From: Anaerolineae bacterium
GTDB taxonomy: Bacteria > Chloroflexota > Anaerolineae > Aggregatilineales > Phototrophicaceae
NCBI GenBank assembly: GCA_022826865.1
Contig: JAJDUC010000087.1
Coordinates: 1 to 42,715, forward strand
DNA: 42,715 nucleotides
Direction: 5' to 3'
Positions 24,381 through 32,691 of the stretch are shown piece after piece. Within the stretch, counting starts at the first letter, position 1; each line of letters starts with the position of its first letter. The notes beneath the pieces are model-generated. The model did no database searches, was not told the DNA's origin, and saw only the letters and a program-made list of their open reading frames with translations. A program made the translations under genes and the position numbers.

Positions 24381-25976
24381 GTGTACAAGACAAGAACTGC
24401 AATACTGCTTCTGCTCACGATCCTGTTGCTCACGATAGCTGGCGCGGCGCTGGCGCAAGATGACATGATGGCGGGCAAGGGTGGACGGCTGGTCGTGGCG
24501 GACGCCAATTCCAATACTTCCTTTGATCCCTTCGTTTCATCCTGGCACAGTTGGCCGCATTATGCCCTTTATCCCACGCTTTTCTCGCGCGCTGAGGACA
24601 TGAGTTATATCGGCTTCCTGGCGGATACCTGGGAAGTGTCGGAAGATTCCAAATCCCTGACGATCAACTTGATCGACAACGCCAGCTTCACCGATGGCAA
24701 CCCGATTGACGCGGCGGCGCTGAAATGGAACCTGGAAAAATACGCCGATCCGGAATCAACCGCTTCGACCGGACGCGCTTTGATCACGCTGCTGGATAAC
24801 ATTGAAGTCCACAGCGACTACAGCTTCACGATGCACATGAACTCGCCGCACGCGCCCCTGTTCTTCGTGCTGGCCGGCCTGGAAATCGTATCGCCAGCGG
24901 CCTACGAAGCAATCGGACCCGATGACTTCGGCACCAACCCGGTCGGCGGCGGTCCCTTCATCCTGAAGGAGTTGGTCACCGATAACTACGCGCTGTTCGA
25001 GCGCAATCCGGATTTCAACTGGGCGCCGCCGGAATTGTACGATCATCCCGGTCCGGTCTTCCTGGATGAATTGCAGATTCTTTTCATCGGCGAGGAGCAG
25101 ACGGTCCTGGCCGCTTTGGAGACGGGCGAGATATCGCTGGCCGGCATTCCGACGCAGAATCTGGCTGATGCGGAAGCGAACCCGGATATTGATGTGCACG
25201 TTGCCAAGTTGAGTCAGATTCGTTACGTGGGATTCAATACTTCAAAGGATCCCTGGACGAATCCAGATCTGCGCAAAGCCTTCGCCTATGCCACGGATCG
25301 GCAGGAATTTGTCACGCTGGCCTGGGACGACCTGGCGGACCCGCTCTATCAGCCGCTGCCGCCAACTATATGGGGACACAACCCCGAGCTGAACGCGATT
25401 GCGCCCAGCTTCGACCCGGACAAAGCCGGCGCGATGTTGGATGAGCTCGGTTATGTCGATGTGGACGGCGATGGCTTGCGGGAAGACCCGGAGGGCAATG
25501 CCTGGACGGTGCCGCTGGCGACCGCCTCACCGGATGAGTGGCTGCGTCAGGCGGAAGTGCTGGAGGCGCAGTGGCGCGCCGTCGGCATTCCGCTGCAGAT
25601 TGACGTGCTGGAATTCTCGGCATTGATCGACCTGACGACCACGGGCGAACATGATCTTTTCCTCCTGCTCTATGGCTACCAGGATCCCAGCATTTTGACC
25701 TACTTCTTCGATCCGGAGCGCAAGGGCGGCAGCAACCGCGCCTGGTTCTCGACCGATGAATTGACGGACTTGCTGGTCGCGGCTGATTCGCAATTGGACC
25801 CGGATATGCGCTATGAAGCGGTGACAGCCGTAAGCGAGTACATCATTGAAGCATCGCCCTGGGTCTACCTGGCGGTGCCGCCGGCGCTGACCGGCGTTCG
25901 CGCGGAGTTGATGAATTGGCGCATCCATCCGGATACGAGCTTCTTGTATTGGAATGCTTACTTCGAGGCGGAGTAA
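24381..25976 (+). CDS. ABC transporter substrate-binding protein, family 5 (peptide/opine type)
   Basis: 531 residues from GTG 24381, with GGAGG eight bases upstream; the open reading to 24186 overlaps the previous gene. The signal peptide is VYKTRTAILLLLTILLLTIAGAALA, with cleavage expected after ALA before QDD. No lipobox Cys, so it is either secreted or held by its helix. Family 5 (DppA/OppA) blocks: FLADTWEVSEDSKSLTINL, FTDGNPIDAAALKWNLEKY, NPVGGGPFILKEL, and RKAFAYATDRQEF. It delivers a peptide-like ligand to the two permeases downstream. Three hairpin repeats separate it from them, which may allow more binding protein than permease to be made. Confidence 0.92.
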   Translation: MYKTRTAILLLLTILLLTIAGAALAQDDMMAGKGGRLVVADANSNTSFDPFVSSWHSWPHYALYPTLFSRAEDMSYIGFLADTWEVSEDSKSLTINLIDNASFTDGNPIDAAALKWNLEKYADPESTASTGRALITLLDNIEVHSDYSFTMHMNSPHAPLFFVLAGLEIVSPAAYEAIGPDDFGTNPVGGGPFILKELVTDNYALFERNPDFNWAPPELYDHPGPVFLDELQILFIGEEQTVLAALETGEISLAGIPTQNLADAEANPDIDVHVAKLSQIRYVGFNTSKDPWTNPDLRKAFAYATDRQEFVTLAWDDLADPLYQPLPPTIWGHNPELNAIAPSFDPDKAGAMLDELGYVDVDGDGLREDPEGNAWTVPLATASPDEWLRQAEVLEAQWRAVGIPLQIDVLEFSALIDLTTTGEHDLFLLLYGYQDPSILTYFFDPERKGGSNRAWFSTDELTDLLVAADSQLDPDMRYEAVTAVSEYIIEASPWVYLAVPPALTGVRAELMNWRIHPDTSFLYWNAYFEAE

Positions 25977-26009
25977 AGAAACCCCCATTCGCTCGTGGCA
26001 AGAATTGTA

Positions 26010-26127
26010 GGGGCGACTCGGTGAGTCGCCCGAACGAGAACAACCGGAATGGACGGGTCAGCCAATGGCTGACCCCTACACGTATCCACTGATGTCGAAA
26101 TGCAGGGGCGAGCCGGTGGCTCGCCCG
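26010..26127. repeat. Three dispersed palindromes in a row
   Basis: GGGCGACTC-GGT-GAGTCGCCC (26011-26031), GGGTCAGCC-AAT-GGCTGACCC (26055-26075), and GGGCGAGCC-GGT-GGCTCGCCC (26106-26126), each beside GTAGGGG or CCCTAC edges. They occupy most of the 183-base gap between the binding-protein and permease genes. The arms differ in sequence, but pairing is kept, so the structure rather than the sequence is conserved. Confidence 0.85.
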
Positions 26128-26159
26128 TACGCACAAGATCATTCGAGGAAAGTTCAGGC

Positions 26160-27083
26160 TTGAGCCAGTATATTCTGCGCCGGATCGCGATTGCCTTTCC
26201 CTTGATTCTGGCGGTGACAACGGTCGTCTTCGTCATGTTGCGCGTCGCCCTGCCCGGCGACCCGGCCCAGATCATGGCGGGCGATCGCGCTTCGCCGGAG
26301 CAGATCGAGATTATCCGCCGAAAGCTGGGATATGATCGGCCTGTGCTCGAGCAGTATCTCATCTTCCTGCGCAACTTCGCCGGTGGCGACCTGGGCCGTT
26401 CGGTCAAGTTTCGCGAGCCGGTCATCGGCGTCATCGCCAAAGCCTTTCCCTTCACCGCGACCTTGACGCTGCTGAGCGTCACAGTCGGCACGACCATCGG
26501 CTTGGGCATCGGCATCCTCACTGCCGTCTATCAGCGCACCTGGGTCGATAACCTCGGCATTGTGCTAACGGTGTTTTTCTTTTCGATCCCGACCTTCTGG
26601 CTGGGGCTCATGCTGATTCTGATTTTCTCGGTGGGCTTGCGCATCCTGCCGGTGCAGGGGGCGGGCACCTGGCGGCATTTTGTCCTGCCAGTGGCGACCT
26701 TGGCCGTCGGGCAAAGCGCCTTGATTGCGCGGCTGACGCGCTCCAGCATGATCGAAGTGCTGAGCGCCGATTATGTGCGCACGGCGCGGGCCAAGGGCTT
26801 GGCGCGGCGGCGCGTGCTGGTCCGCCACGCCTTGCGGAATACGCTGATACCAGTGACCACCGTGGTCGGTTTATCGGTCGGCGGTTTGCTCGGCGGCGCA
26901 GTCATCACCGAGAGCATCTTCGGCTTGCCCGGCGTCGGCCGCCTGGCGATTGACGCCATCAGCAACCGCGACTATCCGATGATACAGGGGGCGGTGATTC
27001 TGGTGGCCGCCTCATTCGTCTTCGTCAATCTCATCGTCGATATCATCTACGCCTTTATCGACCCGCGGATCCGCTATGCCTGA
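26160..27083 (+). CDS. ABC transporter permease, DppB type
   Basis: 307 residues from TTG 26160 (LSQYILRRIAIAFPLILAVT). GAGGA lies 10 bases upstream, and the ATG at 26100 is inside a dispersed repeat, so it is rejected. DppB hallmarks: six membrane segments, the loop RVALPGDPAQIMAGDRASPEQIEIIRRKLG, and the EAA-type ATPase-docking loop EVLSADYVRTARAKGLARRRVLVRHALRNTLIP near residues 198-231. It pairs with the DppC-type gene, which it overlaps by eight bases, to form the membrane channel of the peptide importer. No ATPase (DppD/DppF) is encoded next to them. Confidence 0.93.
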   Translation: MSQYILRRIAIAFPLILAVTTVVFVMLRVALPGDPAQIMAGDRASPEQIEIIRRKLGYDRPVLEQYLIFLRNFAGGDLGRSVKFREPVIGVIAKAFPFTATLTLLSVTVGTTIGLGIGILTAVYQRTWVDNLGIVLTVFFFSIPTFWLGLMLILIFSVGLRILPVQGAGTWRHFVLPVATLAVGQSALIARLTRSSMIEVLSADYVRTARAKGLARRRVLVRHALRNTLIPVTTVVGLSVGGLLGGAVITESIFGLPGVGRLAIDAISNRDYPMIQGAVILVAASFVFVNLIVDIIYAFIDPRIRYA

Positions 27084-27951
27084 GGCGAGCCAACTGCGCG
27101 CTGAACAGCCGACCGGCTTGTATACGCTGGTCTACTTGAAATTTGTGCGCAACCGCGTGGCCCTGGTCGGATTATTCTGTCTGGCGCTGCTCCTGCTGGC
27201 GATTCTGTTTGCGCCGCAGGTGACACCCTACGACCCGATCGGCAAAGATACACCGGCGCGCAACCAGCCGCCCTCCCTGACGCATCCCTTCGGCACCGAC
27301 AAGCTCGGCCGCGATATCCTGAGCCGCGTGCTCTATGGCGGGCGCGTATCGCTGCAGGTCGGCTTCCTTTCGATTGCGCTGGCAGTCGCCGTCAGCGGGC
27401 CGCTGGGTTTGGTCGCCGGTTTCTTCGGCGGTCTGCTGGATAACGCCATCATGCGGATCATGGATCTGATCCTCGCCTTCCCCGGTTTGATCCTGGCGAT
27501 TTGGCTGGTGAGCCTTCTGGGCGCGAACATTGGCAATGTAATCCTCGCAATCGCCTTCTTCTCGCTGCCGACTTTCTCACGCTTGATCCGCGGCATCACG
27601 CTTTCGATCCGCGAGATGGAATATGTGATGGCGGCGCGCAGCATGGGCGCGGGCTCGCTGCGGATCATGTTCTACCACATCTTGCCCGGTGTGCTGGGCC
27701 CGCTGATTGTGCTGACGACGCTGGGTGTTTCCGGCGCAATCGTCGCCGGCGCCAGCCTGAGTTTCCTCGGTTTGGGCGTGCGGCCGCCGACGCCGGAGTG
27801 GGGCGCGATGCTGGCCGACGGCCGCAATTACTTGCGCACACAATGGTGGATCGCCGTCTTCCCCGGCATGACAATCACGCTGGTCGTGCTCATTCTCAAC
27901 ATCATCGGCGACGCCCTGCGCGACGCTTTGGACCCCAACGTGCGCGCCTAG
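27076..27951 (+). CDS. ABC transporter permease, DppC type
   Basis: 291 residues, overlapping the DppB-type gene by eight bases. A DppC signature, HPFGTDKLGRDILSRVLYGGRVSL (70-93), the EAA loop REMEYVMAARSMGAGSLRIMFYHILPG, and the C-terminal GVRPPTPEWGAMLADGRNYLRTQWWIAVFPG are all present. It forms the second half of the inner-membrane channel. Its TAG stop interlocks with the TAG of the opposite-strand cysteine-synthase-like gene in a shared CTAG (27948-27951), leaving no room for a terminator between them. Confidence 0.93.
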   Translation: MPEASQLRAEQPTGLYTLVYLKFVRNRVALVGLFCLALLLLAILFAPQVTPYDPIGKDTPARNQPPSLTHPFGTDKLGRDILSRVLYGGRVSLQVGFLSIALAVAVSGPLGLVAGFFGGLLDNAIMRIMDLILAFPGLILAIWLVSLLGANIGNVILAIAFFSLPTFSRLIRGITLSIREMEYVMAARSMGAGSLRIMFYHILPGVLGPLIVLTTLGVSGAIVAGASLSFLGLGVRPPTPEWGAMLADGRNYLRTQWWIAVFPGMTITLVVLILNIIGDALRDALDPNVRA

Positions 27952-28913
27952 GGCCAGAGCTCGGCGCTGAGGTATTTCAAGCCGGAATCCGGCAGTAAGA
28001 TGGCGATGCGCGCGCCGGGCTGCGCCGTCTCCAGCAGCTGCAGAGCGGCGGCCAGGTTGGCGCCGGACGAGAAGCCGGCGAACAGCCCTTCTTCCCGCGC
28101 CAGCCGCCGCGCCATCGCCATCGCCTCTGTGTCGCTAACTTGCAGGCAGCCGTCGACCAGGGCGCGGTCGACCTGCGCCAACTCCGTCATGGCATATCCG
28201 CCACCCTGAATCTTGTGGTTGGGACGCGTGACCGCCCCGCCCGCGAAGGCGGCCGCCCCCTGAGGTTCGACAACGTAGCATTGAATCGCGGAATCGCGCT
28301 CTTTGAAATAGCGGGCGCAGCCAGCAAATGAGCCGCCGCTGCCGATGAAGTCGCAGAAGGCGTCGATGCCGCCGGCCTGACGCCAGATTTCAGGCGCGGT
28401 GTGGCGGTAGTGGGCTTTCGCGTTGCCCTCGAGTTGAAACTGATCGGCGCGGAAGGCGCGACGTTCGGCGACGATTTCCCGCGTCCGCGCCTCGACAAGC
28501 GCCAGATCAGCGCCGGAGACCTGGCCGGGCCTGGAATCCGGGCCTTGGTCCACCAACACGACTTCCGCGCCGAGCGCGGTCATCATGCGCGCGCGTTCCC
28601 TGGAGTTGCCGCGGGACATGACAGCGACAAAGCGGTAACCTTTTGCGGCGCAGACGATGGCCAGGCCGGCGCCGGTATTGCCGCTGGTCAACTCGACCAC
28701 GGTGTCGCCGGGCCGCAGCGCGCCGCTGGCCTCGGCGTCCTCGATCATCTGCCGGGCGATGCGATCCTTCTTGGAGTAACCCGGGTTCAAAAACTCGAGC
28801 TTGGCGAAAATCCGCCCGTCAATATCCCGTGTGATGCGCGCCAAATCGACCAGCGGCGTATTGCCGATGACATCAAGCACGGAATCGGACAAAGAAGCGC
28901 GAGGCGCCGACAA
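27948..28913 (-). CDS. Cysteine synthase-family PLP enzyme
   Basis: 321 residues from TTG 28913, seven bases after GAGGAG; the open reading to 29018 has an atypical Arg/Ala-rich extension. A fold-type II PLP enzyme of the CysK/cystathionine-beta-synthase family: D-V-I-G-N-T-P-L-V at 14-22, the PLP lysine K49 in NPGYSKKDRIARQM, the phosphate-side TSGNTG (76-81), and the GSGGSFAG glycine loop. These replace or eliminate a group at the beta carbon of Ser/Cys-type amino acids. The exact reaction (for example cysteine synthesis or D-cysteine breakdown) cannot be read. It is flanked by plus-strand genes and shares its stop tetramer with the DppC gene. Confidence 0.92.
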   Translation of the reverse strand: MSAPRASLSDSVLDVIGNTPLVDLARITRDIDGRIFAKLEFLNPGYSKKDRIARQMIEDAEASGALRPGDTVVELTSGNTGAGLAIVCAAKGYRFVAVMSRGNSRERARMMTALGAEVVLVDQGPDSRPGQVSGADLALVEARTREIVAERRAFRADQFQLEGNAKAHYRHTAPEIWRQAGGIDAFCDFIGSGGSFAGCARYFKERDSAIQCYVVEPQGAAAFAGGAVTRPNHKIQGGGYAMTELAQVDRALVDGCLQVSDTEAMAMARRLAREEGLFAGFSSGANLAAALQLLETAQPGARIAILLPDSGLKYLSAELWP

Positions 28914-29069
28914 TGTGTTTCTCCTCGTTTCAGCGGCCGCAGCGGCACGGTTTAAGCGACGACGCAGCGCCCGCTGATTATAAGCCGCTCGGCCTGAATC
29001 GACCAATCGGGCGGGCATTTAGAGGTACTGTATCAAAGTCGGTTGAATTTCTTCAAATACCGACGATTT

Positions 29070-29100
29070 GGTAGGGGCGATCCGCCGGATCGCCCCTACC
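29070..29100. repeat. Dispersed palindrome, longest arms in the window
   Basis: GGTAGGGGCGATCC (29070-29083) pairs perfectly with GGATCGCCCCTACC (29087-29100) around GCC. An outer pair, GGTTGAA (29041-29047) with TTCAACC (29107-29113), may extend it. It lies in the divergent gap between the cysteine-synthase-like and GNAT genes. Confidence 0.88.
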
Positions 29101-29202
29101 AGGCTATTTCAACCGAAAAGGATACACTACCCGACCGCTTTGCCATTTGCGGCGGCGCTTGCTATCATTGCAGGCGTTCATTCTCCGCGAATAGAGTTGC
29201 TT

Positions 29203-30018
29203 ATGCCAAACGAGATTGTGATCCGCAAGTTGACAGCGATGTCGGATCTTTCGGCGACCGCCCCGCTGCAGAAGGATGTCTGGAGGATGCATGACGTCGA
29301 GGTGGCGTCGCCGCATACGCTCAAGGCGATCGTGCATAGCGGCGGCGCCGTCTTCGGCGCCGAAAGCGCGGGACGGCTGGTTGGTTTCTGCTTTGGCTTT
29401 GCCGCCTGGCGCGCGGGCGAGCTCTGGCTTTGGTCGCACATGGCCGCCGTCCTGCCCGCGCTGCAGGGCGGTGGAATCGGTTTTCGGCTCAAGCAAGCGC
29501 AGCGCGAGTGGGCGCTGGCGCAGGGCTACCGGCGCATGGCCTGGACCTTCGACCCGATGCAAAGCGGAAATGCCAACTTCAACTTCAACCTCTTGGGTGT
29601 GACCGCCCGCAACTATTCCGTCAATCATTACGGCGCCATGCAAGACGGCATCAATGCTGGCTTGGCGAGCGACCGGCTGGAGGCGCAGTGGCAACTGGAT
29701 TCGCCCCGCGTGGCAGCTTTGGCGCGCGGCGAAAGCCCGCAGGATGCTGCGGACGCGCAAGCCGCTAGCATGCTGCTGACTGTGGATCAAGACGGTCGTT
29801 TGCGGCGCGAAGAGCCGCCAGCCTTTGTAGAAGCGCGCTACGGCATCGAGATACCGGCGGATTTTGCCGCTTTGAAAGCCAGCGACATCGGGCGCGCCCA
29901 GAATTGGCAACTGCAAATGCGCGCTGCCATGACGGCTTTACTCGAGGCCGGTTATGTGGTGAGCGGCTTCCGGCGCGCCGGCGAGAAAGCCCGATACATC
30001 CTCAGCCGCGAAACCTAG
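29203..30018 (+). CDS. GNAT-superfamily acyltransferase, COG3375-like
   Basis: 271 residues from ATG 29203 (MPNEIVIRKL); the open reading to 29068 runs through a repeat. The N-terminal GNAT domain contains VFGAESAGRLVGFCFGFAAW, the beta-strand SHMAAVLPALQGGGIGFRLKQAQREWAL with the acyl-CoA pyrophosphate loop (Q-G-G-G-I-G), and TFDPMQSGNANFNFNLLGVTARNYSVNHYG. This last block is characteristic of COG3375 proteins. In Geobacillus a GNAT N-succinyltransferase works with an NSAR enolase to convert D- to L-amino acids, and an NSAR-like gene lies 6 kb away here. Its stop interlocks with the convergent PrpD gene in CTAG (30015-30018). Confidence 0.85.
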   Translation: MPNEIVIRKLTAMSDLSATAPLQKDVWRMHDVEVASPHTLKAIVHSGGAVFGAESAGRLVGFCFGFAAWRAGELWLWSHMAAVLPALQGGGIGFRLKQAQREWALAQGYRRMAWTFDPMQSGNANFNFNLLGVTARNYSVNHYGAMQDGINAGLASDRLEAQWQLDSPRVAALARGESPQDAADAQAASMLLTVDQDGRLRREEPPAFVEARYGIEIPADFAALKASDIGRAQNWQLQMRAAMTALLEAGYVVSGFRRAGEKARYILSRET

Positions 30019-31385
30019 GCGACCACCGGCTGCGGGCGGGCGCAGAGCTGCGTCAAGCGGCCGATGTCCGTGGCCGATTCCAGGGCGCCGCAATAATCAT
30101 AGATCGCATCGGCTTGCTCCTGCGGGAATAGCTCACGCGTGAGAACGCTGAACTTCTCGCGCATTTCCGCATTGCTCATGCGAAACTCCGGCTCGCCTTT
30201 CATATTCGGCAGATAGGCTTCGCGCCGGCTGCCGTCCTTCATTGTGACCTGCAGTCGGCAGCCGTTCAGCGCCGGATATGCCGCTTCGATCTCCTCATCA
30301 ATTTGCACATCGATCAAGTTGCGCAGGCGGCGCGCTTCCGGATCGTCCCAGGCGGCGAAATCCTGCGGCCAGGCGCTGCCTTGCGTGAGCGCCACCGCTG
30401 TCGACACGCGGATGCTCATACCGGCCACTTCGCGCGCCGGATTGGGATCGACGCGGAATATGGGACGGGTGGCGTAACCGTATGTCTTCAGCACGATGTC
30501 ATCAATCGCGCTTGTGTCCAGGGGACTATCCGCCAGAAGCGCCTGGACAGCGTCGATCGCCTGGTGCGTGTGCCGGCAGCCGCTATGCGGCTTGAAGGCC
30601 GTGCCGAGAATGGCGAAGTCGGCGCCGAGATCGGCGAAACAGTCCGGGTCGCAGCCCTCTCCATAGGCGCTGAAAAATCCGTATGCGCCATCGAGCGCGC
30701 CACGCGGGCCCTCAAAGCCGGATGCCGCCAGCTTTAGGGCAAAGATGGCGTTGCGCGCGGCAAAGCCGGAGATGAGATCTTTTGTATCGCAGGGACCGGC
30801 CTCGTAGACATACTGTTCGGTGCCGGAAGCGAGATCAGCGGCAAGGGCCAGGGCATTGATGCTGCTTTCGCGGTCGAAGTTGGCGCAGCGCGCGGCGGCT
30901 AGAGCCGCGGCCATCGGCCCGACCGTGCCTTTGAGGTCGTTGCCGCGCGCCCGCTGCGTCGCCCGCACCTGCCGGCCGACGCGCACGGCGAAATCGTAGG
31001 CGGCGACGATAGCGGCCAGCATGTCCGCGCCACTGCAGCGGTAGGCTTCGCCCACCGCCAGGACAACCGGCAATACTTGCGAGGCGATATGCCCGGCGGA
31101 ACGGTGCGAGTCGTCCATGCCCATGATCTTGACCATGACTGCGTTGGCGAAAGCGGCGCCTTCGAGGGAGGCAACTTCGCCGCTGCCTAGCAGCGTGGCC
31201 TCATCGCCGGGCATGCTCACTGACGCGTAACGCGCCGCTTTTTGGCCCAGGTCGCGCTGGTAGCCGCCCAGGCCGGTACCAATTGAATCAAAGACGATTA
31301 TCTTCGCCAATTCCCGCGCATCGGCCGGGATCTCGTCATATTCCAGGCCGAGTGTGTAGTCAACGATTTGTTCGAGTAAGTTCAT
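30015..31385 (-). CDS. MmgE/PrpD family protein (copy 1)
   Basis: 456 residues from ATG 31385, six bases after GAGGAGC; an ATG five codons earlier has no such site. The MmgE/PrpD fold includes 2-methylcitrate dehydratase, cis-aconitate decarboxylase and iminodisuccinate epimerase. Active-site residues by alignment to cis-aconitate decarboxylase: Asp91/92 and His99 (GMDDSHRSAGHIASQVLP), Lys202 (CDTKDLISG), and Lys265 (FKPHSGCRHTH). The decarboxylase His in R-F-H-P-P-S aligns with Asp150 here (RARGNDLKGTVG). It is last in a minus-strand operon and very similar to copy 2, the first gene of that operon. The substrate is probably a polycarboxylate-like compound. Confidence 0.9.
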   Translation of the reverse strand: MNLLEQIVDYTLGLEYDEIPADARELAKIIVFDSIGTGLGGYQRDLGQKAARYASVSMPGDEATLLGSGEVASLEGAAFANAVMVKIMGMDDSHRSAGHIASQVLPVVLAVGEAYRCSGADMLAAIVAAYDFAVRVGRQVRATQRARGNDLKGTVGPMAAALAAARCANFDRESSINALALAADLASGTEQYVYEAGPCDTKDLISGFAARNAIFALKLAASGFEGPRGALDGAYGFFSAYGEGCDPDCFADLGADFAILGTAFKPHSGCRHTHQAIDAVQALLADSPLDTSAIDDIVLKTYGYATRPIFRVDPNPAREVAGMSIRVSTAVALTQGSAWPQDFAAWDDPEARRLRNLIDVQIDEEIEAAYPALNGCRLQVTMKDGSRREAYLPNMKGEPEFRMSNAEMREKFSVLTRELFPQEQADAIYDYCGALESATDIGRLTQLCARPQPVVA

Positions 31386-31429
31386 GAGTTTGCTCCTCAT
31401 TTGGCGCGAGCGCCGCGCCCGTCACAAAG

Positions 31430-32584
31430 TTATGCGAGAATCTTTCCTGTTGCCTCAATCATATATTCGACTTCTTCCGCCGTCAGTTCCGGCGTGACCG
31501 GCAAGTTCACATATTGCCGCGCCAGGCGATCGGTGACCGGCAGGTGATCAATGTTCGGGAAGGTATCGGCATAGATCGAGTAGTCATATATCGGCGGCGC
31601 GTAATGGATGACTGCCTCGATACCGGCGGCGCGCAATCCCTGATAGAGCTCCAGCTGCCGGTCGCTGCCCTGGGAACTGGACCCGGCCACCGTGATCGCG
31701 TAGGAGCGAAATGTGGGTTCCGATTCGGGGCGAAAGCGCGGCGTCACAGCGGACGTGCCCGCCAGACCTCGCTCCAGCGCCGCGGCGATTGCCCGCCGTT
31801 TGGCGGTCCAGGCCGGCAGCTGAGGCAGCTTGGTCAAAACCAAGGCCGCCTGCAAACCGTCGAGCGGCACATTGTAACCTTCTTCGATGTAATTCTGGCG
31901 GCCCGGCGCTGTCTCGCCCGAGGGATCGTGGCCGTAGCCCACAAGCAGACGGATCCGCTCCGCCAAGGCGGCGTCGTCCGTGACCAGCATGGCGCCGTTG
32001 CCCGCGCTGCCGAGAGGCTTGAAAGGCGCGAAGCTGAACATGGTAACATCGGCAAAGGCGCCGACCGGCCGGCCGTGATCGCGAGCGCCGGTCGCCAGCG
32101 CGGCGTCTTCCACAATGTTGAGTTGGCGACGATCGGCAATGGCGCGCAGGGATTTGACATCGGCCGGGTGCCCATGCAGATCGACCGGCAAGATGGCGCG
32201 CGTCCGCTCGTTGATCAGCGCTTCGACCAACTGCGGATCCATGGTGTAGTCGCTGGCTTGTACATCGCAAAGGACGGGCAGCGCGCCGCATTGGCGGATG
32301 GCGCCGGTGGTAGAGATATCGGAATTGCCGACGCTGATGACCTCGTCGCCCGGTCCGATGCCACAGGCGCGCAAGGCGATGAATAGCGCGATTGTGCCCG
32401 AATGCACGGCTACGGCGTGGCGCGCTTGCATTTCTTCGGCGAAAGCGCGTTCCAGCGCCGCCCGAATTTGGTAGCTGTCTTGATAGGCGCCGTAGAGGAT
32501 CGGCTCCAGAGCGGCGTTGATCTCTTCGCGCATTTCCCGGTGGCTGCGGCTGGCGCGGGATCTCGGGACGCGGAAAGCCCCCAC
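31430..32584 (-). CDS. DegT/DnrJ/EryC1/StrS-family PLP aminotransferase
   Basis: 384 residues from GTG 32584, with GGAGG seven bases upstream; an ATG at 32623 lies in a hairpin repeat and is less likely. Sugar-aminotransferase (AHBA synthase-like) hallmarks: AVAVHSGTIALFIALRACGIGPGDEV, Asp160 (NIVEDAALATGA), the PLP lysine Lys189 (FSFAPFKPLGSAGNGAM), and VIHYAPPIY near the end. This family usually aminates keto-sugars, but here no sugar-nucleotide genes are near. In this operon (PrpD, enolase, importer, PrpD) it may act on a keto acid or an imported amino sugar. Function left open. Confidence 0.9.
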   Translation of the reverse strand: MGAFRVPRSRASRSHREMREEINAALEPILYGAYQDSYQIRAALERAFAEEMQARHAVAVHSGTIALFIALRACGIGPGDEVISVGNSDISTTGAIRQCGALPVLCDVQASDYTMDPQLVEALINERTRAILPVDLHGHPADVKSLRAIADRRQLNIVEDAALATGARDHGRPVGAFADVTMFSFAPFKPLGSAGNGAMLVTDDAALAERIRLLVGYGHDPSGETAPGRQNYIEEGYNVPLDGLQAALVLTKLPQLPAWTAKRRAIAAALERGLAGTSAVTPRFRPESEPTFRSYAITVAGSSSQGSDRQLELYQGLRAAGIEAVIHYAPPIYDYSIYADTFPNIDHLPVTDRLARQYVNLPVTPELTAEEVEYMIEATGKILA

Positions 32585-32691
32585 CCTAATTCCTCCCGTG
32601 AAGAGGGAGGGACTTAATTGCATTCTCCCTGCTTCGCTGTATGAACATAGACCCAGGTTTTGATGTCATGCATGAATTGGCTGTCATATTG

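Noticed and set aside
26100..26159. ATG 26100 as the start of the DppB permease
   Set aside because: The extra 20 codons are a dispersed palindrome; TTG 26160 has its own ribosome site and gives the normal N-terminus.
25977..26159. Three spaced palindromes as a CRISPR array
   Set aside because: Units differ in sequence, spacing is irregular, similar units occur singly elsewhere, and there are no cas genes.
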